Assembly (NCBI GenBank): GCA_015662905.1
Contig: DQTE01000244.1
Span: 1 to 34,829, forward strand
Origin: Crocinitomix sp.
GTDB lineage: Bacteria > Bacteroidota > Bacteroidia > Flavobacteriales_D > Crocinitomicaceae
Length of the DNA stretch: 34,829 bases
Direction: 5' to 3'
Below the pieces are notes generated by a model. It saw only the letters and a program-made list of their open reading frames with translations, was not told the DNA's origin and made no database searches. Below are positions 19,931 through 28,216 of this stretch, piece after piece; positions within the stretch are counted from its first letter, which is position 1; each line of letters begins with the position of its first letter. Position numbers and translations under genes: made by a program.

Positions 19931-22195
19931 ATGAATTATTTAGATACTTTAAATCAACCACAACTAGAGGCGGTTAAAAACACTGAGGGACCTACAATGG
20001 TAATTGCTGGGGCAGGGTCTGGAAAAACTCGTGTTTTAACTTTTAGAATTGCTTATTTGATGGAACAAGGTGTTGACCCTTTTAATATTTTAGCTTTGAC
20101 CTTTACTAACAAAGCTGCTAAAGAAATGAAAAGCAGAATTGCCAAAATTGTTGGTGACTCTGAAGCGAAAAACATTTCAATGGGAACTTTTCATTCTGTT
20201 TTCTCTAGAATATTACGCCATCACTCAGACAAATTAGGATACCCATCAAACTTTACTATTTACGACACTCAAGATTCTCGCAGTTTACTCAAAGCAATCA
20301 TTAAAGATTTAAAGTTGGATGATAAAATATATAAATCTGCAATGGTAGGCAGCAGAATTTCATCAGCTAAAAACAATTTAATATCTGCAGCAGCATATCA
20401 AAGTAACACAGATATAATTTCTGAGGATAGGCAGTCAGGAAGACCAAGACTATTTGAAATATATAAAGCTTACGAAAAAAGATGTTTTTTGGCTGGCGCA
20501 ATGGATTTTGATGACTTACTATTTAAAACAAATGTTTTATTTAGAGACCATCCTGAGATTCTTCATTTTTACCAACATAAATTTAGATATATTTTGGTGG
20601 ATGAGTACCAAGACACGAATTACTCTCAATATATTTTAGTTAAAAAGCTTGCTGCTGTTTTTCAAAATATTTGCGTGGTTGGTGATGATGCGCAATCCAT
20701 TTATTCTTTTAGAGGTGCAAACATTCAAAATATTTTGAATTTTAAAAATGACTATCCTGATTATAAACTATATAAATTAGAACAAAACTACCGTAGTTCC
20801 AAAACTATTGTTAGTGCAGCTAATAGTGTCATAGCTAAAAACAAAAATCAAATTCAAAAAGATGTATGGACAGACAATGGTGAAGGAAGTAAAATAAAAG
20901 TTATAAGGACTTTAACTGATGGTGAGGAAGGTAAAACTGTTGTTAATCACATATATGAAACAAAAGTTAATCAACAAGCAAACAATTACGACTTTGCTAT
21001 TTTATACAGAACCAACGCTCAGTCGAGAGCTTTTGAGGAACATTTAAGAAAAATTAATTTACCTTACAAAATATATGGTGGTTTATCTTTTTACCAACGT
21101 AAAGAAATTAAAGATTTAGTTGCTTATTATAGACTTACAGCCAACCCTACAGATGAAGAGGCTCTTAAACGAATTATAAATTACCCTAAGCGTGGCATTG
21201 GTAAAACATCAATAGAGAAAGTTGCTGTTTGCGCCAATCATTACGGTGTTAGTTTATGGGATATTTTGTCTGACTCTCAGCAATATCCTTGTGATATACC
21301 AAGTGGCACACGTAATAAAATGAATGATTTTATCACCATGATAGAAAGCTTTAAAATTGAACTTGATAAAAAAGATGCTTACGAATTAGGAGCACACATT
21401 GCTAGATCGTCTGGTATTTTAAAAAACCTATATGATGACAAATCTCCAGAAGGCGTTAGTAGATATCAAAACATTGAAGCCTTACTAACCGGTTTAAAAG
21501 AATTTGTAGAAAATGAAACAGACAAAGACAACATATATTTGAATGATTTTTTGATGGATGTTGCATTATTGACAGATGCAGACGACGAGAAAGAAGAAGA
21601 TAAGGATAAAATCACTTTGATGACTATTCACGCATCAAAAGGACTTGAATTCAAATATGTATATGTTGTTGGATTAGAGGAGAATTTATTCCCTAGTCAA
21701 ATGGCACTAAATTCTCGTAGCGAATTAGAAGAAGAAAGACGTTTATTTTACGTGGCAGTAACTAGAGCCGAAAAAGAATGTACATTAACCTACGCTACTA
21801 GTCGTTTTAAGTGGGGGAATTTAACCACAGCAGAACCTAGTAGATTTATTGAAGAAATAGACAGTAAACACCTTGAGCTTTCAGGTACATCTTACAAAGG
21901 AGGAGGAAGATCTTTAAACGCAGTCAATTCTAACCATAAAATAGTTGGCAAAAACTTTAATATGCCTAAGAGAAAACTCACAAAAATGAGTGATTTACCT
22001 AACGGGGTTAAAAATTTGAATAGTGCTAAATTGTTAGATTTAAAAGTAGGTTACAATGTAAAGCACGCCAGATACGGAAAAGGAAAAGTTATGGCGTTAG
22101 AAGGCACGCCTCCCACTAAGGCGACGGTGTTTTTTCCTACACACGGAAACAAACAGTTGTTATTGAAGTTTGCTAAATTAGAAGTTTTGAATTAA
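19931..22195 (+). CDS. pcrA: ATP-dependent DNA helicase, UvrD/PcrA family
   Basis: A superfamily 1A 3'-5' DNA helicase used in nucleotide excision repair and removal of recombination or transcription blocks. The 754 residues carry the full motif set: Q motif LNQPQLEAV (7-15), Walker A AGAGSGKT (26-33), GTFHS (85-89), Walker B VDEYQDT (223-229), GDDAQSIYSFRGA (251-263), NYRSS (286-290), TIHASKGLEF and the motif VI stretch FYVAVTRAE. The C-terminal segment VKHARYGKGKVMAL is the Tudor-like RNA polymerase/DNA-binding module of PcrA-type enzymes. There is no RecB-type nuclease domain. It is transcribed divergently from rpsL and probably translated from a leaderless mRNA. PcrA versus UvrD naming is a matter of convention in this phylum. 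Confidence 0.95.
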   Translation: MNYLDTLNQPQLEAVKNTEGPTMVIAGAGSGKTRVLTFRIAYLMEQGVDPFNILALTFTNKAAKEMKSRIAKIVGDSEAKNISMGTFHSVFSRILRHHSDKLGYPSNFTIYDTQDSRSLLKAIIKDLKLDDKIYKSAMVGSRISSAKNNLISAAAYQSNTDIISEDRQSGRPRLFEIYKAYEKRCFLAGAMDFDDLLFKTNVLFRDHPEILHFYQHKFRYILVDEYQDTNYSQYILVKKLAAVFQNICVVGDDAQSIYSFRGANIQNILNFKNDYPDYKLYKLEQNYRSSKTIVSAANSVIAKNKNQIQKDVWTDNGEGSKIKVIRTLTDGEEGKTVVNHIYETKVNQQANNYDFAILYRTNAQSRAFEEHLRKINLPYKIYGGLSFYQRKEIKDLVAYYRLTANPTDEEALKRIINYPKRGIGKTSIEKVAVCANHYGVSLWDILSDSQQYPCDIPSGTRNKMNDFITMIESFKIELDKKDAYELGAHIARSSGILKNLYDDKSPEGVSRYQNIEALLTGLKEFVENETDKDNIYLNDFLMDVALLTDADDEKEEDKDKITLMTIHASKGLEFKYVYVVGLEENLFPSQMALNSRSELEEERRLFYVAVTRAEKECTLTYATSRFKWGNLTTAEPSRFIEEIDSKHLELSGTSYKGGGRSLNAVNSNHKIVGKNFNMPKRKLTKMSDLPNGVKNLNSAKLLDLKVGYNVKHARYGKGKVMALEGTPPTKATVFFPTHGNKQLLLKFAKLEVLN

Positions 22196-22232
22196 CGTAT
22201 AAAGAAGATTAAAAATTCAGTTTTTTATGCCA

Positions 22233-22268
22233 GCATTTCGTAAATAGAATTAGTAAATGCACTTTTTA
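22233..22268 (+). terminator. Weak terminator-like hairpin after pcrA
   Basis: gcattt (22233-22238) pairs with aaatgc (22255-22260), extended inward by taa/tta past an internal loop, and is followed by actttttat. It is AT-rich with a short stem, so only weak support. It lies between pcrA and the B12 operon promoter. Confidence 0.4.
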
Positions 22269-22291
22269 TCTTACATTTGAAATATATTACT

Positions 22292-22299
22292 TACCTTTG
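22292..22299 (+). promoter_or_regulatory. Promoter of the cobalamin uptake operon, -7 element
   Basis: TACCTTTG is a full match to the Bacteroidota -7 box and lies directly in front of the riboswitch, so the transcript would begin near 22304, just before the first conserved riboswitch segment. A clear -33 TTG at the right distance is not seen. Confidence 0.7.
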
Positions 22300-22302
22300 T
22301 GG

Positions 22303-22468
22303 CGAATATTGGTTCGACCATAGGGTTGATTAAAATGGGAATCAGGTGAAAAACCTGAGCTGTTCCCGCAACTGTAAGTGTTAAACGCTATTAACCAAAC
22401 CACTGTCTTTTACTTTAAGGCGGGAAGGGGTTAAGAGTATAGCACGAGCCAGGAGACCTGCCACTATT
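22303..22468 (+). ncRNA. Cobalamin (B12) riboswitch
   Basis: The conserved elements occur in the right order: ggttcg (22311-22316, the GGUGCC-like segment), aaaatgggaatcaggtgaaa leading to the P4/P5 junction and tgttcccgcaactgt, then ccactgt and gggaagg, and finally the B12 box agccaggagacctgcc (about 22447-22462). The aptamer senses adenosyl- or other cobalamins and normally lowers expression of uptake or synthesis genes when B12 is plentiful. The expression platform is not certain. Downstream, aggtct (22507-22512) is complementary to agacct within the B12 box, and gcttt/aaagc (22479-22495) forms a small hairpin, so alternative pairing around the B12 box is possible. Boundaries are approximate. 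Confidence 0.93.
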
Positions 22469-22576
22469 CAAAAACAACGCTTTCGGGATAAAAGCAAAGT
22501 TTAGATAGGTCTTTTTAATTAGAATTAGGGCTTATTTATTCTATTGATTTTATTCCTTTTAAATTATTATTAACCC

Positions 22577-22606
22577 GTTAAACATTAAAACAATAATTTG
22601 TTTAAC
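22577..22606 (+). promoter_or_regulatory. Hairpin in the riboswitch leader close to the first start codon
   Basis: gttaaaca (22577-22584) and tgtttaac (22599-22606) form a perfect 8-bp stem with a 14-base loop, ending 17 bases before the ATG at 22624. It lacks a T-run, so it is not a standard terminator. It could affect access to the translation start, which is inference. Confidence 0.35.
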
Positions 22607-22623
22607 ACAAAAATTTTAAAAGG

Positions 22624-23595
22624 ATGAAAAGAATTTTACTTTTTGCAACTGCACTTGTTCTAGGTGCTAACACTATGGCACAAAATGCCGATTTTGAATT
22701 ACCTTTAAGTGGCAGTGATACTGCTTGGTTTGGACAAACCACTACTAATGCTAGTGGAGACACAACTTTTACCAATGGTTATTTTACCTTTGAAAACAAT
22801 TACAACTCAGGTTGGGGAAGTTGGTCAGGTTGGGCTTACTCTAATGACACAGATGCCTCAACATCAGGTTACGCTAACCAATTTGGAAATATAACAGGTT
22901 CTGGAGAAAGCTCTACTCAGTTTGGAGTGTTTTTTCAATCTTTTACAGGAAAAAATAGAATTTTTACAAATACCCCTGTAAATTTAAGTGGGGCTTATTT
23001 TACTAATACAACCTACGCTTATTTTTCAATGTTAAATGGGGATTCATTTGCCACTCAATTTGGTGACACTTCAAACGCTAGTGGTGGAGCAGATTGGTTT
23101 TTATTAACCATTTATGCATTAGACAGTGACACCCTTCATACGGGAGATTCTGTTAACTTTTATTTGGCTGATTACAGGTTTACTGACAACACTCAAGATT
23201 ATATTATAAATACTTGGGAGTGGGTTGACCTCTCATCATTAGGGACAGTATCAGGTTTAGATTTTAAATTAACCTCATCAGATGTTGGTCAATTTGGAAT
23301 GAATACACCTGCATATTTTGCAATGGACAATTTGACAATTGATTTTGCTAACATTAATGATAATAATTTCTCAACACAAAGCATTTATCCAAATCCAACA
23401 ACTGGAATTTTAAGTGTTAATACTAATGAAAACTCAACTATTAGTATATTTAACATAAACGGACAACTTATCCGTTCAGTTAAAACACAAAATTCAACAA
23501 CTACACTTGATTTGTCAGATTTAGATAACGGAATTTACTTTATCCAAGTTGAAAACAAAGGTGTCATTACAACTCAAAAAGTGGTTAAACAATAA
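22624..23595 (+). CDS. DUF4465 (BtuH-like) surface protein with T9SS sorting domain
   Basis: The 323-residue protein has a signal peptide cleaved around MAQ (about residue 20), a DUF4465-type body (about 22-240) and a C-terminal T9SS type A sorting domain (about 253-323, IYPNPTTGILSVNTNENS through NGIYFIQVEN). The body shows the family's landmarks: WSGWAYSNDTDASTSGYANQ, STYAYFSM-like segment with GDSFATQFG, DWFLLTIYALD, VNFYLADYRFTDNTQDYI, WVDLSSLG and FGMNTPAYFAMDNL. From memory, DUF4465 proteins of gut Bacteroides B12 loci bind cobalamin at the cell surface (BtuH); I have not verified this here. It is the first gene after a cobalamin riboswitch and precedes the TonB receptor by 45 bases. 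Most likely it captures corrinoids after T9SS export. Confidence 0.88.
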   Translation: MKRILLFATALVLGANTMAQNADFELPLSGSDTAWFGQTTTNASGDTTFTNGYFTFENNYNSGWGSWSGWAYSNDTDASTSGYANQFGNITGSGESSTQFGVFFQSFTGKNRIFTNTPVNLSGAYFTNTTYAYFSMLNGDSFATQFGDTSNASGGADWFLLTIYALDSDTLHTGDSVNFYLADYRFTDNTQDYIINTWEWVDLSSLGTVSGLDFKLTSSDVGQFGMNTPAYFAMDNLTIDFANINDNNFSTQSIYPNPTTGILSVNTNENSTISIFNINGQLIRSVKTQNSTTTLDLSDLDNGIYFIQVENKGVITTQKVVKQ

Positions 23596-23640
23596 CACTT
23601 TTTCATAGTTTTTCAAATTAATTTTGGTTAACAATTAAAG

Positions 23641-25623
23641 ATGCAATTAAAGATTTACATATTAGTTTTTAGTTGCGTCTTTTTTTTTGGTATTAACGCA
23701 CAAATCATTGAAAAAGATACTTTAAACACTGTAACGGTTTTGGCAAAAAAGGATTCTATTTTAAAACTGACTGTTATAACCTCTAACGTGCCACATTACG
23801 TTATTAACAATGATAAATTAAATGAAATATCGGCTAACGATATTGGAGACGCGTTGAAATATGTTCCAGGTACTTATATCAAAGATTATGGCGGGATTGG
23901 GGGATTAAAAACTGTGTCATATCGTAGTTTGGGAGCTTCACATACCTCAGTAGAAGTTGACGGGATTATACTACCAACAACTCAAACCGCTGTTGTTAAC
24001 TTATCATCTTTTGATGTCTTTTCTACTCAACAAATTGAAATGACTTCAGGGCAGGTACAAAATCATTTTTCTACAGCAAGTGCTTATGTTAAATCAAATA
24101 TTCTATCTATCCAAAGTCAATTAAATACTATACCTAATAATAAATATAATCTGAAATTGATGGGATTAACTAACAGCATAAATTCATATCAAAACGGTGT
24201 TTTTTATCAACAAAAAATAACTTCTAAATTGTCTTTAGGCATTCAAGGATTGGCTACTTATGGTAGTGGAAAATATTCTTTTAGTATTCAAAATGTGGAT
24301 AGTACTTATACGGCTGTTCGTCAAAATGCAGATTTGACAAATTACAACATTAGGGGAGGTTTTACTTACAAGGCATCACATTTAAAAGTATTTTTAAACG
24401 GAAGTTATGTCAATAATTTTCAACAACTACCAGGGGCAGTTGTTTTATACAATCCCTTTAACGACCAAACACTAGCTAAAACAATTCGTAATACTGCTTT
24501 AAATGTTCAATATAAAAAGAACAAATATGCTATAGGTTTTAATGCTTTTAATCAACAGAGCTTAACAACTTACAGAGATAATCAGTTTTTAAATCAACAA
24601 GGTTTTTTAGAAAATAATTATGACAATAACACTTTTGGTACAGGTGTTATTATGATTAGATTTTTAAATACAGAAACTCAAAAAATATTTTTAGGAGGAG
24701 ACCTATTATTATCCTCTTTAAAAGGTAGTCAATTTATGGTAATGCCAACACGAATTGGTGTGAACTCTGTTTTAGGTCTATCAAAATGGTGGCGTCGTTT
24801 TAAAATTCAAGGTAATGTTAGTCATCAATGGATTAAGGATATTACACCAACAGATACAAATTATATTTCTCACTTTTCGCCATTCATTTCAATTTCATAT
24901 TTACCAATTAAAAACAAGCAGATTAGGTTTAGAACCCACTATAAAAACACCTATCGGCAACCCTCTTTTAATGATTTGTACTATAACTTTATTGGCAACA
25001 AAAACTTAAAGGCTGAAAATGCACAGAGTTTTAATTTTGGATTTACCTATGGTAAAACTATAAGGGCTATACACATTGAATCTACCATAGACGTTTACCA
25101 AAACAATATTAAGGATAAAATTGTAGCTATTCCAACCAAAAATTTATTCAATTGGAGTATGCAAAACATAGGTAACGTTTTAAGCAGAGGATTAGATTTG
25201 AATATTTTATTTACTATAAAAAAACACAAACACAAAATTTCATTTTCAACAGGACATTCTTTAAATGCATCTATAGATGTTACCGACAAAAATAGCCCTA
25301 CTTACAGACATCAAATACCATATACACCTAACTATTCAGGAAATTATACGTTTACTTATGGTTTTAAAAAAACATTTTATACTTTAACCGTGTTACATTC
25401 TGGTAGCAGATACATTTTAAATGAAAATACACCCTATAATTTATTAGACGGATTTATAGATATTGGTTTTGCAATAAGTAAGACTTTTCTATTTAAACAT
25501 CAAAGTTTTTATTGTAATTTACAAGGCGCTAATTTACTAAACAAGAACTACGAAATGATTAAAAGTTATCCAATGCCGGGGAGACATATTAGAATAAAGG
25601 TAGTTTATCAATTTAACAAATAA
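23641..25623 (+). CDS. btuB: BtuB-like TonB-dependent cobalamin receptor
   Basis: An outer-membrane gated beta-barrel predicted to import cobalamin with energy from TonB-ExbBD. The 660 residues begin with a signal peptide ending near NAQ (19-21). A possible TonB-box region follows (DTLNTVTVLA, 26-35), then the plug domain (about 45-140, with IGDALKYVPGTYIKDYGGIG and VSYRSLGASHTSVEVDGI) and a 22-strand-type barrel ending in GRHIRIKVVYQF. It has no carboxypeptidase-like N-terminal extension. The substrate is inferred from the upstream riboswitch and the BtuG-like gene that starts 4 bases after its stop codon. A related metal-chelate specificity cannot be excluded from sequence alone. Confidence 0.88.
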   Translation: MQLKIYILVFSCVFFFGINAQIIEKDTLNTVTVLAKKDSILKLTVITSNVPHYVINNDKLNEISANDIGDALKYVPGTYIKDYGGIGGLKTVSYRSLGASHTSVEVDGIILPTTQTAVVNLSSFDVFSTQQIEMTSGQVQNHFSTASAYVKSNILSIQSQLNTIPNNKYNLKLMGLTNSINSYQNGVFYQQKITSKLSLGIQGLATYGSGKYSFSIQNVDSTYTAVRQNADLTNYNIRGGFTYKASHLKVFLNGSYVNNFQQLPGAVVLYNPFNDQTLAKTIRNTALNVQYKKNKYAIGFNAFNQQSLTTYRDNQFLNQQGFLENNYDNNTFGTGVIMIRFLNTETQKIFLGGDLLLSSLKGSQFMVMPTRIGVNSVLGLSKWWRRFKIQGNVSHQWIKDITPTDTNYISHFSPFISISYLPIKNKQIRFRTHYKNTYRQPSFNDLYYNFIGNKNLKAENAQSFNFGFTYGKTIRAIHIESTIDVYQNNIKDKIVAIPTKNLFNWSMQNIGNVLSRGLDLNILFTIKKHKHKISFSTGHSLNASIDVTDKNSPTYRHQIPYTPNYSGNYTFTYGFKKTFYTLTVLHSGSRYILNENTPYNLLDGFIDIGFAISKTFLFKHQSFYCNLQGANLLNKNYEMIKSYPMPGRHIRIKVVYQFNK

Positions 25624-25627
25624 AGTT

Positions 25628-26683
25628 ATGAAAAGTATATTTATTATTATTGTTTTATTCTTAACCTTTACAGCTTGTAAAAAAGACAAGCCACAACCAA
25701 GTACAACTGAATCTACTTATACCAATGGTGTGCTATGTATGAATGAGGGGTTATTTCAACAAAACAATGCAAGTTTATCATATTATAGCTTAGATAGTAA
25801 TAAAGTTATTTCTCACATTTTTCAAAAAATTAATGGTAGAGGCCTGGGAGATACCGCTAATGATATGATTGAATACACATATAACGGCAAAAGATATATA
25901 GCCATTGCAGTAGATATATCCAGCCAAGTTGAGATTTTGACTTACGAAAATTTAAAGTCTGTTAAACAAATACCTGTGTTTAATGGAAATATGGCGAGAG
26001 AACCAAGAGCACTACAATTTTACAACGACAAACTCTATTCTATCAACTTTGACGGTACTGTTAGTGTAATTGATTTAACTACTTATTCAATTATTCAAAA
26101 CATATCTTGCGGAGTAAACCCCGACAATGCAGTTATTATCAATAATTTGATGTATATTGTAAATTCAGGCGGGTTAAATTATCCCGTATATGATAGTACC
26201 ATAAGTGTTTTAAACTTAAACACACTCTTGGTAACAGATACTGTCATAACAGCTATTAATTGTTCGCAAATTGTAGCTGATGCCCAAAATGAGATATACG
26301 TTTTATCAAGAGGAAATTATAGTAACATATTACCCAAATTACAACGTATAGACCCAATAACAAATCAAGTTATACAGGAGTTTAATATCGAAACTTATGA
26401 AATGACGTATTTTAACGACAAAATTTATTACTTTAATGATGCCGACAGTAAAATATACACTTTTAATACCACAACAGAAAGTGTTGAAGGACCATTAATA
26501 GACTGTTCAAACTATCAAAATATTTATGGTATTCAAATAGACGAAATCAATCAATTAATTTACACCAATGATGCCAATGGTTACGTCAACTCTTCAACCA
26601 TAAGATGTTATGATATGAATGGGAGCTTTAAATACGAGTTTGACACCGACTTGAATACAGGCAAATTGATATTTATGAATTAA
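25628..26683 (+). CDS. btuG: BtuG-like beta-propeller lipoprotein (YncE/DUF5074-type)
   Basis: The 351-residue protein has a lipoprotein signal peptide with Cys17 in LTFTACKKDK, then repeated blade-like segments of the YncE/NHL kind, for example LYSINFDGTVSVIDLTTYS, NLMYIVNSGG, STISVLNLNTLLV and EIYVLSRG. In Bacteroides, BtuG is a seven-bladed surface lipoprotein that binds B12 very tightly and caps BtuB; the same gene pair and order are seen here. The lysine and aspartate just after the lipid-anchored cysteine would fit a surface-export signal, but this is inference. It starts 4 bases after btuB, so the two are translated from one mRNA. I could not confirm the number of blades by eye. Confidence 0.82.
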   Translation: MKSIFIIIVLFLTFTACKKDKPQPSTTESTYTNGVLCMNEGLFQQNNASLSYYSLDSNKVISHIFQKINGRGLGDTANDMIEYTYNGKRYIAIAVDISSQVEILTYENLKSVKQIPVFNGNMAREPRALQFYNDKLYSINFDGTVSVIDLTTYSIIQNISCGVNPDNAVIINNLMYIVNSGGLNYPVYDSTISVLNLNTLLVTDTVITAINCSQIVADAQNEIYVLSRGNYSNILPKLQRIDPITNQVIQEFNIETYEMTYFNDKIYYFNDADSKIYTFNTTTESVEGPLIDCSNYQNIYGIQIDEINQLIYTNDANGYVNSSTIRCYDMNGSFKYEFDTDLNTGKLIFMN

Positions 26684-26711
26684 ATAATACCTTAAATAAA
26701 AACAAAAAATT

Positions 26712-27689
26712 ATGAGAGCTATTTTAATATTATCGTTAGTTTTTGGACTACAACCTATGGCAAGTGCCCAATATGCCCCACCAGCAGGACAAACAGGCAC
26801 AACAGCAATTCACAAAGATTCATCTGTATTTGTAAACTGGGCAACAGGAGTCACTCAATTTTCAAGAGGGTTTATGGATATTGCCGACCCATCATTAGGA
26901 TTAGTAACATTTGGAGATTCATCAGTCGCTATTGGACAGGCTGAAGGAACAAATTCTGGAGTAGTGAGTTTGGGTGATTCAGGTAGCATTACACTATCAT
27001 TTCAATATCCTATAATTAATGGGTCTGGTTTTGATTTTGCAATTTTTGAAAATGGATTTAGTGATACTTTTTTAGAATTAGCTTTTGTTGAAGTAAGTAC
27101 TGACGGTATAACTTATATTAGATTCCCATCAGTATCTTTAACACCCGAAAATGAAATTGGTGGTTTTGGTTCGCTTGATGCCACAAATTTATATAACTTT
27201 GCAGGTAAATACAGAATTGGTTATGGCACCCCGTTTGATTTAGAAGACATTGTTGATTCTACTGGTATAGACATTAATAATATTAATTATGTTAGACTAA
27301 TTGATGTTGTAGGAACAACAAATCCACAGTACGCTACCTATGACAGTCAAGGTAATATAGTAATAGACCCTTATTCTACACCATTTTCAAGTGGAGGATT
27401 TGACTTAGATGCTATTGGAGTGATAAATGAAAACCAGAACGCTTACATTAAAGATAACTCATTAGCTTCATTCATTTCTGTTTTTCCTAACCCCTCTTAT
27501 GGTAATTTAAACATTAAAAGCATTAAATCTGGCTTTTTAAATATTTACGATATGAGTGGAAAAAAAGTATTTAATAAAACCTGTATTGGAAATGAAACTA
27601 TATTTATAAATTCACTAACAAAAGGGATCTATTTAATAAAGTTTGAATTTGATGAGGGTATAGAAACAAAAAAAATAATCGTTCAATAA
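26712..27689 (+). CDS. T9SS-sorted secreted protein of unrecognised family in the B12 operon
   Basis: The 325 residues have a signal peptide ending near ASA (17-19), a body of about 230 residues and a T9SS type A sorting domain from about 255 (SVFPNPSYGNLNIKS, MSGKKVF, LTKGIYLIKFEF). The body does not resemble DUF4465. It has a jelly-roll-like beta pattern with marks such as GFDFAIFENGF, LELAFVEVSTDGITYIRFPS, EIGGFGSLDATNLYNFAGKY and GGFDLDAIGVINE. I have the impression that proteins of this type recur near B12 receptors in Bacteroidota, but I cannot prove it here. It lies 28 bases after btuG with no promoter between, so it is the last gene of the riboswitch-controlled unit. A role in corrinoid binding is inference. 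Confidence 0.75.
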   Translation: MRAILILSLVFGLQPMASAQYAPPAGQTGTTAIHKDSSVFVNWATGVTQFSRGFMDIADPSLGLVTFGDSSVAIGQAEGTNSGVVSLGDSGSITLSFQYPIINGSGFDFAIFENGFSDTFLELAFVEVSTDGITYIRFPSVSLTPENEIGGFGSLDATNLYNFAGKYRIGYGTPFDLEDIVDSTGIDINNINYVRLIDVVGTTNPQYATYDSQGNIVIDPYSTPFSSGGFDLDAIGVINENQNAYIKDNSLASFISVFPNPSYGNLNIKSIKSGFLNIYDMSGKKVFNKTCIGNETIFINSLTKGIYLIKFEFDEGIETKKIIVQ

Positions 27690-27740
27690 AACTTCACTAT
27701 AAAGATTTTTAAACGCATAAGATATCTTTAAAAAAAACCT

Positions 27741-27930
27741 TAAATATGCAAGTTTTTTCTACTGCATAGCTAAAGTGCGCACCATTATTGGGAATACCTG
27801 TCTACCGAAAAAGGTAAGCTCACTTTTCAGGACTCACGATAATTAATGCTCTGTTTGCGTGTCTTAAACCTGCGCTACACCAATATTGACGTACATTTTG
27901 ACTTTTACAACGAACAATCTTGCGGATTTA
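27741..27930 (+). repeat. Dispersed intergenic repeat, copy 2 (complete)
   Basis: This copy has terminal inverted repeats: taaatatgcaag (27741-27752) and cttgcggattta (27919-27930) match in 10 of 12 positions when one is reversed. It aligns with copy 1 near eno over 27741-27817 without gaps (about 79 percent identity) and over 27853-27884 (31 of 32). The central part differs. A small hairpin tacc/ggta (27803-27816 region) corresponds to tgcc/ggca in copy 1. No frame codes for a protein, and no clear target-site duplication is visible. It starts 51 bases after the last gene of the B12 operon and ends before the tRNA promoter. A MITE-like element or a family of transcribed 3' elements are both possible. 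Confidence 0.75.
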
Positions 27931-27963
27931 ATATAAAAAAATAAAAATATTTTTTAATTTTAT

Positions 27964-27994
27964 TTGGCTATATAAAATAATGCACATATATTTG
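27964..27994 (+). promoter_or_regulatory. Promoter of the tRNA-Gly/tRNA-Leu unit
   Basis: TTG (27964-27966) and TATATTTG (27987-27994, followed by C) are the -33 and -7 boxes of the Bacteroidota consensus with a 20-base spacer. The tRNA-Gly begins 36 bases after the -7 box, and the tRNA unit is closed by a terminator after tRNA-Leu. Confidence 0.8.
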
Positions 27995-28029
27995 CACCCC
28001 GAAAGAAAACGTTCTTTAACAAGGGAAAA

Positions 28030-28102
28030 GCGAGAATAGCTCAGCTGGTAGAGCACGACCTTGCCAAGGTCGGGGCCGCGGGTTCGAGTCCCGTTTCCCG
28101 CT
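28030..28102 (+). tRNA. tRNA-Gly (anticodon GCC)
   Basis: A 73-base cloverleaf: the anticodon loop ttgccaa lies on the stem cgacc/ggtcg, the D arm contains agctcagctggtagagc, and the T arm is cggg-ttcgagt-cccg. The discriminator base is T73, normal for glycine. CCA is not encoded. The acceptor stem gcgagaa/ttcccgc pairs except at position 4-69, where A faces C. Confidence 0.95.
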
Positions 28103-28131
28103 CAATAAAAAAAACATCACAAAACAATAAT

Positions 28132-28215
<84 letters not shown>

Positions 28216-28216
28216 C

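Noticed and set aside
27697-27735. Terminator after the B12 operon (taaagat/atcttta hairpin)
   Set aside because: The stem is AT-only and is followed by A rather than T on the plus strand, so it is not a convincing terminator in the needed direction.
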